Shown here: positions 12,001 through 28,576 of the stretch, piece by piece
How positions within the stretch are numbered: position 1 is the first letter of the stretch
Layout: the number at the start of each line of letters is the position of its first letter
Assembly: GCA_013076295.1 (NCBI GenBank)
Contig: RQOL01000616.1
Location: 4,244,392 to 4,308,391 of the forward strand
Direction of reading: 5' to 3'
Length of the DNA: 64,000 bases
DNA from: Sanderia malayensis
Lineage: Eukaryota > Cnidaria > Scyphozoa > Semaeostomeae > Pelagiidae
The notes under the pieces: generated by a model
Told to the model about the DNA's origin: nothing
The model's input: the letters and a program-made list of their open reading frames with translations, nothing else
The model's database searches: none
Program-made: the position numbers and the translations under genes

Positions 12001-15000
12001 AGTGCAATTTTTATATGACAATCTGTTTGAATCGATAGAGAAGTATAAAAATGGAGATAAAGGCAGTGGTGCATTGCTGGCTCATTGTATGGGACTTGGG
12101 AAAACGTTGCAGGTATTGTATACACTGATTTCATCATGTTAACCCCCCGATCTAATGAGTTTTTGCTTGTCATTTGCTTCATAAGTCATACTATGAGACG
12201 GGTGCCGCTACCTCTGACATTGTTTATTTGATCTTATCTGTTTTCAGATTATAACACTGATACACGCTGTTATGAATAGTCCATCGATACAGCTTTCTCG
12301 CGTTCTCGTTGTGGCTCCATTAAACACTGTATACAACTGGCAAACAGAGTTTGACAAGTGGCTCGAAGTTGACGAAAGAATTGATGTAAGTTTCCACTAT
12401 TCCCAGTCTTTCAAACAGCAATAAGGAGATTATTTAAGAGATTGAGACCCTATGTAACTCAGTGTCTCCCTGTATAAGCTCTTCAAGAATCCTTGACGGT
12501 TTGGACATTTAAATCAACTAAATTAACTCCCTATTTCTGTCCTGCTCATAGGTCCATGTTTTAGCTGATGCTGGTAACAATAGACGGTTGAGATTTGCTA
12601 CTTTGAAAACTTGGTTCAAAAATGGAGGCATCCTTATTCTCGGATATGATATGTATCGTTTGCTGACATTGTTCAAGAACGTGAAAAGCAAGCATCATAA
12701 GAAACTGATTACAGAGACACTTGTTGACCCAGGTACGCCAATAGATGCAGAAGATACACTTTATGCTGCGTGCACAAGGGCACCCGATATACTTTCCTTG
12801 ATTGTCGTTTGGTTTTTTTGATTACTCAAAGTCTTTTCGAATCACAAGAATATCAAATTTTTCAAAACTCGGTTAGCATCATTCATGATATCAATTGAAT
12901 TTTGCCCTTTTTTGAAATCCAGGACCAGATTTGGTGGTATGTGACGAAGGCCATATACTTCGCAACGATCTATCAGCTATATCACAAGCTTTGTCGAAGA
13001 TAAAAACTCGCAGACGAGTTGTGTTGACCGGTACACCATTGCAAAACAATTTAAAAGAGTGTAAGTAGAAAAGCAATGAGTTCATTTAGAGTTTCCCTCA
13101 CAGTTTCAATATGTAGCGTCAATTTTTTGCTGTTTCTTTTCAGACTATGTAATGGTGAACTTTGTAAAGCCGAATCTACTTGGAACGAAGAAGGAATTTA
13201 CGAATCTTTTTATGAATCCCGTTCTGAATGGACAGTGCTCAAACTCGACAGCCGTTGACGTGAGGATCATGAAGCAAAGATGCCACGTGCTTCATGAAAC
13301 ATTGTCTGGATGTGTGCAGGTTTGTTGAACTTTATCAACGCTGACCACATATAGACACTGCTATACCATGCCATGCCATATACCACTGCTTACGTTGAGC
13401 CTATAGGGATACCTCAGGAAAATATTAAATCATTCACATCATTGCTTGGGACAACGAGAATTCCAAACGAATAATGCCAAAATGTTATGTTACAATATGT
13501 TATGTTACAATATGTTATGTTACAATATGTTATGTTACGTTATGTTACGCCCCAGAATATTATTCGAGAGGCTTCTTTGATGCATTGAAGTCATTCAAGT
13601 GCAATGTAGAGTCGGCTTGTCGTGTTTCTCAGATTCTTTTATTTTTTGTTCGTTTAGAGGAAAGATTATTCGGTGCTGACACCTTTCCTGACACCCAAAC
13701 ACGAGTACACTATTTTCGTAAGGCTTGGAGAGAAGCAACGGAAAATGTATCAATTATATTTGGATTCATTTGTCTGTGGTAATCTGTCTTCTATTCGAGC
13801 GAGAGGTATTTGCCTGAAAAACAATTATTGATGCATTTAATTTTGATTTAATCTGGTTTGCTTTCTTTTTACTATGCCTTATTGCAAGTATGAAAAGTTG
13901 CACCGCTCTCGTTGCATTGTATCTTACAACACTCTGTATAATGCTCTGTCTACTATACTTACTGACTGTTCAATGGTTTTCTTGCGGCTAGGCTCGTCTC
14001 TGTTCTCTGATTACCAATGTCTGATGAAAATCTGGACACATCCATGGGCTGTCAAGCTGGAAGCTATGAGAAGATTGGAGAGACAAACATACGATAGCAT
14101 CGATGAATTCATTGATGATAATGATGGTGATGATGATGATGATGATGATGAACATGATGATGATAATGGTGGTGGTGATAATGCAAATGGAAACAGAGAC
14201 GAGAAAATAAAGATTGCCAACGAATGGAAAAGTGACAGTGATAGCAGTGACTTTGGTTTGTATATATGGTTGTTTTTAATAATTTCTTTGTCAAATGTGA
14301 ATGGTGGATCATGTTTTTAATTAATAGGTCATTCAATGGTGTACTTTTAATGATAAGCAATCCAATTCAAAGACTTGGGAAGTCGAGATGAATAGGAATT
14401 TCTTTTACGTCTAAATAGTTTCTTAATATTTTTTCAATATTTCTAAGTATACTCCATTCTGATGAGGACCTTTGGAGTTTGAAGTCGAAATGTGAATGAA
14501 AGAATTTATTTTCTAGAGCTATTGATTTTTTTTAAAGATTTTTGAGCTTCTGGTTGTCGTATATACCAAGGTAGATGAACTATGTTACGTTATTATCACG
14601 TTATTTGATGTTTTACTTTCCGTGCTAGGTCGATCAAGAACGAGACGAAACCATGTCGTTTCCACCTCTGATTCCAGCTCTTCTGAAGAGAGTGATTCAC
14701 AATCGGACAATAAAGCATCTGTAACTAACACCAAGCCTTCCAATGCAATAGCTCCTTTGAGAGAGAAGTATTTTTCAAGATCAGCATCATCTTCCAAGTC
14801 GTCGAAAGTTCTAAGGTCTATTCAACTGAACAAGGATATATTCGATGCAGAAAGTTCTTCCTCGAGTGATCAAAGTGATAATGATCAGGATGCTGCTAAT
14901 GATGCCAACGTCATCGATACTGCTGAAGATATTGTTGTCGTGCAGCCATACGAAGAGCCAGTACGAGGCATGGGCAATACAAGGTCAGGAGCACAGTTCA

Positions 15001-17117
15001 AAGGTGAGCAAGAAGGTGAAGAGATCATCGATGATCAAGAATGGTATGACGAATTTTTGAAGGACGAGGATGAAACTGATATTGAGTTGAGTGGAAAACT
15101 CGTCCTGCTTCTCGAGGTATTGGCCAATGCGGACATTGTTGGTGATAAGGTTTTGGTGTTTAGCCAAAGTCTCGTATCACTTGATCTGATTGAGCGAGTT
15201 CTTGGCGGAGGGACAATCGGTGGTAACGCAGTCAATTGGTTTAAAGGAGTCGACTACTTTCGACTTGATGGCTCAACACCGGCCAAAGCTAGACAACGAT
15301 ACTCGGATATATTCAATGATCCTGATAATTCCACGTAATTATAGCGAGTTTCTGCGTTGTTGATTTCATCTGTAGATAAACGCACAATGGTTAACAAGCT
15401 GATTGTATTTTCGGTTCTTTTTAGTGCACGGTTGTTCCTGATCTCAACAAGAGCTGGTTCTCTCGGTATAAACCTCGTGGCTGCAAATCGTGTCATTGTT
15501 TTCGATTGTTCTTGGAATCCATCTCACGACGTCCAATCGATATTCAGGGTTTATAGATTCGGTCAAACGAAGCCTGTCTACGTCTATCGATTCGTTACCC
15601 AGGTATATTCTCATTTACTACTGCCACTGCTAATGTTTTTACTGTCACTGCTAGTGCTTTTTCTTCCACTGCTAATGCTTTTACTGCCACTGTTAATGCT
15701 TTTACTGCCACTACTAATGCTTTTACGGCCACTGCTAGTGCTATAGTTTTGCTATGATTAGAAATACTGCTGTCGATCAGCACTGTTAATTTTCATTTGC
15801 CTTGCATTTCAGGGTACAATGGAACAGAAGATCTATGAACGTCAAATAACCAAGCTGGCAATGGCTGGTCGCGTTGTGGACGAGCAACAGATTGAAAGAC
15901 ATTTCACCGATGAGGAAATTCGCGAACTATACACATTAACGGCAGAAGAATGCAAAGAGAGCGAAGAGGTCCCAACACCACTGCTTCCATCTGTAAGTCA
16001 TCTTATGTTTTAACCATGTATATCTGCATTCTATTCGGCCGTCATCGTCTTACCTTAACTACCATTATACAGGTCTGGTATGGGTCTTTGTTTAATTACT
16101 CTTGTGAACAGTTCTTTGTTTAATTACTCCTGTGAACAGTTCTTTGTTTAATTACTCCTGTGAACAGTTCTTTGTTTAATTACTCCTGTGAACAGTTTTT
16201 AGTTTCCATTGCATATTGAATCTTCCAGGATCCTATTCTGGCTGAAGTACTTCAAAGGCAGCACCCGAAATGGATTACAAAGTTCCACGAGCACGATGTC
16301 CTTTTGGAAAACATCGAAGATGAAAAACTGACGGAGGAAGAAAGGAAACAGGCTTGGGATAATTATCAATCGGAGAAAGACTCTGCAGCGAACAGTGAGC
16401 AATTTACATGTAATTCTATCATTTTTTGCTGTGTATACCGGCAAGTAATGGACTGTGTTGCTGACTATTTTGTCCCACTTTAATGTGATTTGCTTTCTGA
16501 TTGCAGTTTTGAAAAAAGAAGAAGAGAGACTTCGGTTGATCAGAGCATTGCAACAGCAACAGCAACAACGACCCGTGCCTCACACTTTGTTGCAACAGCA
16601 ACAACATCTACGCCAACAAATGCATCAGATGCAACAACAACAGCAGCAATTTCGTCAGCAAATTGGAATGCAACAACAACAACAACAATTTCAGCAACAG
16701 CAACAACAACGAATTGGTGTTAACTATCAGATTCAGCGTCATCAGGATGCCATAAGGCAACTGGCCAATCAGCTACACGGACGATTTACTGCTGATCCTC
16801 CGAACGTCAACGTTCGGCACATGAATCTATCACAGGCCAGCCAATTACCGCGCAACGCAGCAGTCAGTGTTGAAGAGCAGTATCGAAATATACAGATTGT
16901 TAATCTGGCTAATTTACGGAACGCTTTACCCAGATTCGGCGGTGCTATTCCAGCAATGACGACTGCAAGGCCTCATGCTGCAATACCTGGTCCATCAAAT
17001 ACTCAAGTACGACCCGTCATGCATCCAATCAATATTCCTCGGAACCCTGCTCCACGCGCTGTTTTAAGAGGAGTGCGTCCTAATACTAGACCAACGGACT
17101 TTGTCGATCTCTCATAG
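9087..17117 (+). CDS. ATRX: Chromatin remodeller ATRX (ADD domain plus SNF2 ATPase)
   Basis: Fifteen exons: 9087-9139, 9283-9899, 9988-10091, 10259-12112, 12248-12385, 12552-12732, 12923-13060, 13144-13319, 13658-13778, 13992-14255, 14629-15334, 15425-15602, 15813-15992, 16229-16394 and 16507-17117, about 1828 residues. The ADD zinc domain spans roughly residues 230-325 with Cys pairs CTAC, CKKC, CRWC, CDFC and CKQC; in ATRX it reads H3K9me3 with unmodified H3K4. A long acidic, serine- and lysine-rich linker follows. The SNF2 ATPase has motif I GLGKTLQ (870-876), motif II DEGH (990-993), the TGTPLQNN block and, in the C-terminal lobe, [25 protein letters not shown] and [21 protein letters not shown] instead of DEAH is typical of ATRX. 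The C-terminus is glutamine-rich and ends DFVDLS. ATRX deposits H3.3 with DAXX at repeats and telomeres in other animals. Exon 4 alone is 1.85 kb. Three introns carry minisatellites. Confidence 0.95.
10081..10200 (+). repeat. 60-base tandem duplication of the ATRX exon 3 splice donor
   Basis: The 60 bases from 10081, beginning TTGTTTGCAAG, recur from 10141. The second copy matches the first apart from a 7-base insertion (CAATGAT) in its intronic part. Each copy holds the exon end CAAG followed by GTAAAT, so donors exist at both 10092 and 10152. The 60 bases between the two donors are open in the reading frame. Confidence 0.95.
13483..13549 (+). repeat. 15-base minisatellite in ATRX intron 8
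   Basis: About four copies of the unit TGTTATGTTACAATA in tandem, the last degenerating to TTATGTTACG. It is non-coding. Confidence 0.85.
15625..15742 (+). repeat. 21-base minisatellite in ATRX intron 12
   Basis: About 5.5 copies of a 21-base unit of the type CACTGCTAATGCTTTTACTG. The unit length is a multiple of three and both strands stay open; in the ATRX frame it would encode a leucine-rich heptad repeat (PLLMLLL-like) if the intron were retained, ending at a stop at 15744. Confidence 0.85.
16084..16196 (+). repeat. 28-base minisatellite in ATRX intron 13
   Basis: Four nearly identical tandem copies of a 28-base unit containing TTTGTTTAATTACTCCTGTG. The first copy differs by one base (CTT for CTC). 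It is non-coding. Confidence 0.9.
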
Positions 17118-17667
17118 TGTATCTTAATTCTATGATCTTACTTGAACCATTTCGGACACAATTCATGTACATTGGGGAGGAATGTGCCAGGAACCTGTTG
17201 CTCTTCGCAGCTCTTAGCAAGTACCCATGAATAGGACAGGACATTTAAATTTTAGACCCGACATTGTTCCTTGTAAACTGAACCTTTTCTGAAAAAAATG
17301 AGAACTTTTTCTTATGCAAAGGTTTTTTATTTGCGGGTGCTAACTGTATATACTCACAAGACAGGAAATAACAAGCCGCTTTATAACTCATAAGTATAAA
17401 AAACTGCTGAAACTGTTGTTGATAAATATATCTGTTTTTATGCAATGCTATCGTGTAATTATCGTTTTATGATATTGCTTAATATGTCCCTGCGTATTTT
17501 GCCCTATTTTGTTGAGAATTTTCCCTATTGTTTCTTTTGAAGTTGTAGCATTTTTTATTTTTACAGTAGGCTAATATGTTAAGTTGTTTGTTTAGCATAT
17601 TCGAATGATTAAAACTATAGCTAAAGGATTTGTTAAAGTTTTACACAAGTCTCAACAAGATCTTTTT

Positions 17668-17685
17668 GAACTTTCTCGAATATTC
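17668..17685. promoter_or_regulatory. Heat shock element, four perfect units (distal)
   Basis: The sequence GAActTTCtcGAAtaTTC has four alternating nGAAn pentamers with exact 2-base spacing, the binding site of an HSF trimer. It lies 219 bases upstream of the HSP110 start codon. Three units are already a full site; four make chance unlikely. Confidence 0.88.
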
Positions 17686-17785
17686 TTTCGTTCGTTTTGA
17701 AGAGTTCCAAGAACCAAAGCCTCGTTTTGGAAAACAACTCTTTTGTTTTTTACCACGAGGTTTATAGTAAAGCCCAGACTTCTTA

Positions 17786-17808
17786 GAAAATTCAGGAAAT
17801 TTCTCGAA
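17786..17808. promoter_or_regulatory. Heat shock element, five perfect units (proximal)
   Basis: Five alternating units occur in perfect register: GAA at 17786, TTC at 17791, GAA at 17796, TTC at 17801 and GAA at 17806. A further TTC at 17780-17782 is one base out of register. The array ends about 95 bases upstream of the HSP110 ATG. It strongly suggests HSF1-driven stress induction. Confidence 0.9.
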
Positions 17809-17882
17809 AAAAATTCTTCTCATAAAGACCCATTTGTAAAGACGTTGTCTTATTCAAGACACATTCATTGCAGCCTGAATAG

Positions 17883-23847
<5,965 letters not shown>

Positions 23848-24370
23848 GGTTAGTGATGTTTAGTATAGGTATTATTTGAATGTAAATGGTAGGTGTTATA
23901 ATGCTATCAATTGCATTATAGATGTTCTTTATGCATTGTTATTTTGACTAATGATTAGCTCAGGTGAAGCTGTGGTCTCGTACATGTGTAGTTGTTATTG
24001 TGAGGGGGGTTTGGTTGTTCGGTAAGGTCAGGAATAGAGGATGAATGTGATATTAAATTTGAAATATGATACTGCCATCTCGGGCAATTGTGGTCCATGA
24101 TAGTACTTTCTTTGTGGTGTTGCATCTCTAACCATTCAGTCTAAAGATGTATTTAGCAGAAACAATGTATCTGCGGCTTGTCCCCATCTATTCAAATGCA
24201 TTTTATGTCGTGTATAATTAGTGTATAATAATAAATATAAAACTTATAAATAATGTATGAACAATAGTGTTGGCTCTACCATAAAAATATAACTTAAGAT
24301 ATCTATGGGTTAAGTTGATGCTAAAAGGGTGATGTCAGTCAAACAACAATGACAAAAAAGGTAAGGATGA
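23848..24370. other. Convergent 3' region between HSP110 and the F-box gene
   Basis: Contains the HSP110 3' UTR with AATAAA at 24230-24235. The F-box gene ends from the other side at 24371. Nothing else recognised. Confidence 0.7.
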
Positions 24371-26342
24371 TTATTTTGAATAGTTCACGTGATGAAAGTG
24401 ACCGGGAGAGCACTTTGATTCCAAATTCCAATAATTTAAACTAGCTTGAACAACATCGCCATAATAATTTAATATTTTTAATGTTTTGATTTCATTTGCC
24501 AAGTCAGCAAGTAAGTCATCTGACGTCTTGTTGCATTGTCGAAGGTCCAAATATTTTAAATTTGGCAGTTCAGATGATATTCTTCGAAATGGGATTCCAT
24601 AAAGCTCATGCAAGCCACAGAGGTACAATTCAGTGATGTGATGACAAGAGTCTAAGATGAAATTAATACCATCGTCTGTAACTTCCCAGCACCAAGAAAG
24701 GTTGAGCATCTTCAACTTTGGACAACTAGAAATTAATACAAAGTAAATGAAACATTGTACATGGAGAATTTTCTACACATTGAGTATGTATGTAAAGAAA
24801 TACAGATTACCTTTCTGAAATTGCGTGAAGGCAATTGTCGGAAAGGGCAGTGCATTCTGCGAGGTTTAAATAGGTCAGACCGGTTCCATCAAACATTTTC
24901 AAGCTCTTAAGGAAGTGCAACATTCCTTCGGTGGAGAAATATGATCCCTTTTTAAGCTGTAAGGAGTTCAGTTGCTTTAACTGCATCAACCATTGCAATG
25001 AATTGTCGGTCAGTGAATCACAGAATGAAATGCTTAGCTTCCTAAGAGAAAATGTAAATTATTATGATGCAGGAATTGTTTAGTCTCCACAGGGCTGAAC
25101 AGTCAGGGGGTGTCAAGATCCTTGATTATAATCACGGGGCAATAATTTGATTATGAACCTCATGCTTTTGCATCTGGAAAGTAACCTAACTGAATCATCA
25201 GTCAGCTCTGCGCCATCAAGAATTATTTCTTGCAAAGTATGACTGTGTAATTCTGTGAGAACTTCAACTGCAGCATGACTTATCCACTGGATTCCATCAA
25301 GATTAATATGACTAATGCTGCTGAAATTCCTTGCCAAAAAGATAACTCCTTCGTCAGTTATCATGGTACAATGGGAAAGATTGATACCATGAATTGGTTT
25401 ACCAAACAGATGAACGACTGATGCATCAGAAATGCCAAGACAGCCTTCAAAGTTTATGCAATGCACATTGTTGAGATACTGGGCACATTTTTGCAGCATT
25501 TCATCTTCCATCTGAGGACAGAAGGCAAATGAAATGCTCTCAATCAATGGACATGCCTTGAAGATTAATATAAAGTCAGCCAATGTCATGTCACTTCTGC
25601 ATTTCAATTCAAGACACCTTAGTAAAGAACACCAGGATGTCAAAACCTTTACTAGCAAATCTGATGGTATATCTTTGAATTCATCTTCTGTGATACTTTC
25701 CCACAGTGTACTATCTCTTGCATATTGAAGCCATGTAATGCAAATTGGTGCGACATACCTACACAAGTCAGGCAGGGAGAAATACGAGAATATCTTCAGC
25801 ATCAGCTCATCTGGAAGGTTGCTTATCTCACAATAATCTTTAATGTCTGAATCCTGGAAGCTAAGTTGTGTTACACAACTGTCGTTGGATTGCAAATCCT
25901 TTTCAATGTTTTGAGGTTTATCTTTCAAACAGATGCATATTTCCTTACTCGGGTTTTCAAGTGACGACGCACACGCAGGACTGTCAGACAGATCCTTCTC
26001 TGGAAATTCGCCTTTTCTGTTTGACAAACACTTTTCACAAATGGTAAAATTTTCACTCGTTTCTGTAGCATATTTATTTGGATAACAACTTTCTTCGACA
26101 ATGATATTTTCATCAGTATTTCTTTCTCGTGTTGATTCGATAGAAGGCGGATCACAAGAAACTACTCCACACTTCGAATATGTACCTGCGTAACACTCAT
26201 GAGAATCATTATTACTTTTCTCCTCCTCCTCTAAATCAATTAGAAACACATCTTCATTATTGAAGTTATTTAAATTCAGCCGAGCAGTTCCAGATCTTGG
26301 AGTGAATAAGTGTTTGTGTTGTTTTTCATCTTCGTCCTCCAT
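24371..26342 (-). CDS. F-box and leucine-rich-repeat protein
   Basis: Three exons in transcript order: 26342-25159, 25041-24811 and 24725-24371, joining in phase into about 589 residues. The first third is acidic and unrecognised. The F-box starts at ISNLPDELMLKIFSYFSLPDL, which binds SKP1. After it come cysteine-containing LRRs of the FBXL type, with repeated patterns such as INLSHCTMITDEGV, LNLAECTALSDNCL and LNLSWCWEVTDDGI. FBXL proteins are substrate receptors of SCF ubiquitin ligases. I could not place it in a named FBXL subfamily. Start: the ORF reaches further upstream to 26471, but the ATG at 26342 (MEDEDEKQHK) fits better, because the upstream extension is hydrophobic and overlaps the likely 5' UTR. 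The start lies 211 bases downstream of the DDX24 stop on the same strand. Confidence 0.85.
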
Positions 26343-26553
26343 TTTGTTAACAGCTTCCTGTTTGCTCCAGGTAACGGATAACATGTTCCAGATCCAGATG
26401 CCAAAGTGAACGATGGTTTGCGCACGTGTGCCACAGTGAAAGAAACCAACGGTAAGAAAATTCAGATACATTATAAATTAAAACACCAAAACGTACTTCA
26501 TATTAAAATAATACATTAATGTGAAATGTATCCACCTCAACAATCATTTTTAA

Positions 26554-28560
26554 TTAGGATCTATGGACCATTGTCTTCAAAGCACCAGTTCTGGTGATAT
26601 AAGTACCTGAAAATCCCTTTGGTACTAAGGGTAGTTTTAGCAGCTGGCTTAACTCTCTCTTCAGTGCTTTCAAATTGGAAGATGACCTTTTGCTGACATG
26701 TCCGTCGTCATCATCATCTTGCTTGTGCTCCAAATCAATATCTAAAGACTCCGCAGCTCTTTTGAACCAATTACTATTTGAATTGACTTTTCGTTGTTGA
26801 TGTTCCTCTTTTTCAATTCGCACTGCCAAGCTGACACGTTTTTTCAGATCAGGTAAAATGCTAAAATCAATATCAACTGATGGCAGATCATGGTCCAACT
26901 TCATCATGTGGCAAATTTTCTTGTACTCCCTGAAATCTTCCGGCCCTTCAAGGATAATACTCAAACCATTTTTCTGTGCTCTTGCAGTTCTTCCACTTCT
27001 ATGGATATAAATTTTGGGATCTTTTGGAAGATGATAATGAATGACTACATCAACATCTGGAATATCAAGACCTCTAGCTGCCACGTCTGTTGCTACCAAA
27101 ACAGCATCTTTTGTCGACGTGAATCTATCTAATGCTTTCAAACGCTGTCTTTGCTGCTTACCAGCATGCAGTTGCAGAGGGTTTCTGCCTAACACAGCAA
27201 GAAGATTGCAGATTTTCTTTGTACAATTGATGCTGTTAACGAAAATCAATGTTCTTCCAGGATGGCAAAGAAGAGTATAAAGCAGGTATAGATCTTTTTC
27301 TTCCTCAGTACAAATCACTCTCTTTTGATCAATTTGTTCTGCTGCTATGTGCTGAGTACTCAAGTCAATGACCTTTGCTTTTGTATTGATGTTTGCTTTA
27401 TCAACTAACATTTGAACACTTTCTTTGCTACCTTTCTTTAAACCTTTACCTACTAACTTCTTGTGATACTGTGGAAGTGTTAACGTGGCAGAGAATAAGA
27501 ATGTTTGACGCTTTTTATTGCTTACAGACATTAATCTCAAAATTTCCGAAGCATCTTTGAAATGTCCAAACTGTAGCATTCGATCCACTTCATCAATAAC
27601 TAAAAACCTGACCGAATCAAGTTTGCTCAAATGGGGCTTTCCATCCTTTATTAAATTCAACAGACGGCCAGGAGTCCCGATGACTATTTCTGGACTTTTA
27701 CACAGCACTCTTTCTTGTTTCTGCTCTGAAAGACCACCAACAATAACTGCACACTTTATTGTGGTGTATTTTGTCACATCTACAATATTTTTGTAAATCT
27801 GCATGGCAAGTTCTCTTGTCGGAGTTAATATCACAGCATAGAGAGGCTTTGTGACATCCCCCTCTGCATCAACTTCAGACTTCTTTACCTCGTTTGCTTT
27901 CTTTAAATTCATAATATGTGTTATTATGGGCAATGAGAAGGCAAGAGTCTTGCCAGACCCTGTTTCTGCAGCACCGATTACATCCTGGTGGTGAAAAATG
28001 GCAACTGGCAACGTCTCTGCTTGAATTGGTGTTGGCTGGGTGAAATTCTTGTCAGACAAGGCGGCCAAAAGTTCATCTGGAAGGCCAAGACCATTCCAGT
28101 CACTCATATCACACTTGATCTGCGGTTTACTCCCCTCATTGGTTTTCGATAACTCGATTTCGCCATCATCATCTTCTGCAAAATCTCCCTTTGTAGTTGC
28201 ATCCTTACACGATCTTTCTGATTCTAACAAAGGCCCATCTAGTTTAGCTTCACCTGTCTGGGCTTTCTTTTTCTTCTTCCTCTTCTTTTTCTGCTTGCCT
28301 TTTTTGATCTTAGAAGGAGTAGTTAAACTAGCATCAACTTCATCTTGGTCTGTTTTTGGCCTTTTGGCTTCCGATGGTTCACTTTTCCCAAGGAGAATTT
28401 CACCTTTAACAACAGAGTAGTCAGTTAGTTCTTCAAATGATATAAGACCTCCCTCTTCAAACTCGTAAATTTTATCTTCTGCCACATTGATGCTTTTCCA
28501 CTTCTTTCCTAAAGATCGTGACTTTGAAGCATTTTTACTCTGCCTTCCTTGTGCAGCCAT
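26554..28560 (-). CDS. DDX24: ATP-dependent RNA helicase DDX24 (yeast Mak5 orthologue)
   Basis: One uninterrupted reading frame of 668 residues, unusual next to its multi-exon neighbours. The N-terminus has the DDX24 signature W-K near residue 21 and LISFEELTDYSVV (39-51), then a basic tract at 86-100 typical of a nucleolar signal. Helicase motifs: Q-motif NFTQPTPIQ (172-180), motif I AAETGSGKT (197-205), Ia PTRELAMQ, Ib GTPGRL, motif II VIDEVDRM (DEVD at 323-326 instead of DEAD), motif III SATL (357-360), then ATDVAARGLDIP and HRSGRTARA. DDX24/Mak5 acts in the nucleolus in large-subunit rRNA processing. The absence of introns could mean intron loss or an old retrocopy; the frame is intact, so it looks functional. 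A CACGTG E-box sits just upstream of the ATG. Confidence 0.93.
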   Translation of the reverse strand: MAAQGRQSKNASKSRSLGKKWKSINVAEDKIYEFEEGGLISFEELTDYSVVKGEILLGKSEPSEAKRPKTDQDEVDASLTTPSKIKKGKQKKKRKKKKKAQTGEAKLDGPLLESERSCKDATTKGDFAEDDDGEIELSKTNEGSKPQIKCDMSDWNGLGLPDELLAALSDKNFTQPTPIQAETLPVAIFHHQDVIGAAETGSGKTLAFSLPIITHIMNLKKANEVKKSEVDAEGDVTKPLYAVILTPTRELAMQIYKNIVDVTKYTTIKCAVIVGGLSEQKQERVLCKSPEIVIGTPGRLLNLIKDGKPHLSKLDSVRFLVIDEVDRMLQFGHFKDASEILRLMSVSNKKRQTFLFSATLTLPQYHKKLVGKGLKKGSKESVQMLVDKANINTKAKVIDLSTQHIAAEQIDQKRVICTEEEKDLYLLYTLLCHPGRTLIFVNSINCTKKICNLLAVLGRNPLQLHAGKQQRQRLKALDRFTSTKDAVLVATDVAARGLDIPDVDVVIHYHLPKDPKIYIHRSGRTARAQKNGLSIILEGPEDFREYKKICHMMKLDHDLPSVDIDFSILPDLKKRVSLAVRIEKEEHQQRKVNSNSNWFKRAAESLDIDLEHKQDDDDDGHVSKRSSSNLKALKRELSQLLKLPLVPKGFSGTYITRTGALKTMVHRS

Positions 28561-28570
28561 TTTGAGAAAG

Positions 28571-28576
28571 CACGTG
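28571..28576. promoter_or_regulatory. E-box CACGTG upstream of DDX24
   Basis: A canonical CACGTG palindrome lies 10 bases upstream of the DDX24 start codon. MYC/MAX bind such sites at ribosome-biogenesis genes in many animals. A six-base match is weak by itself; position and gene class make it worth noting. Confidence 0.4.

Noticed and set aside
28040..28420. 126-codon plus-strand frame opposite DDX24
   Set aside because: Antisense to the basic and acidic DDX24 N-terminus; phenylalanine runs reflect its lysine codons.
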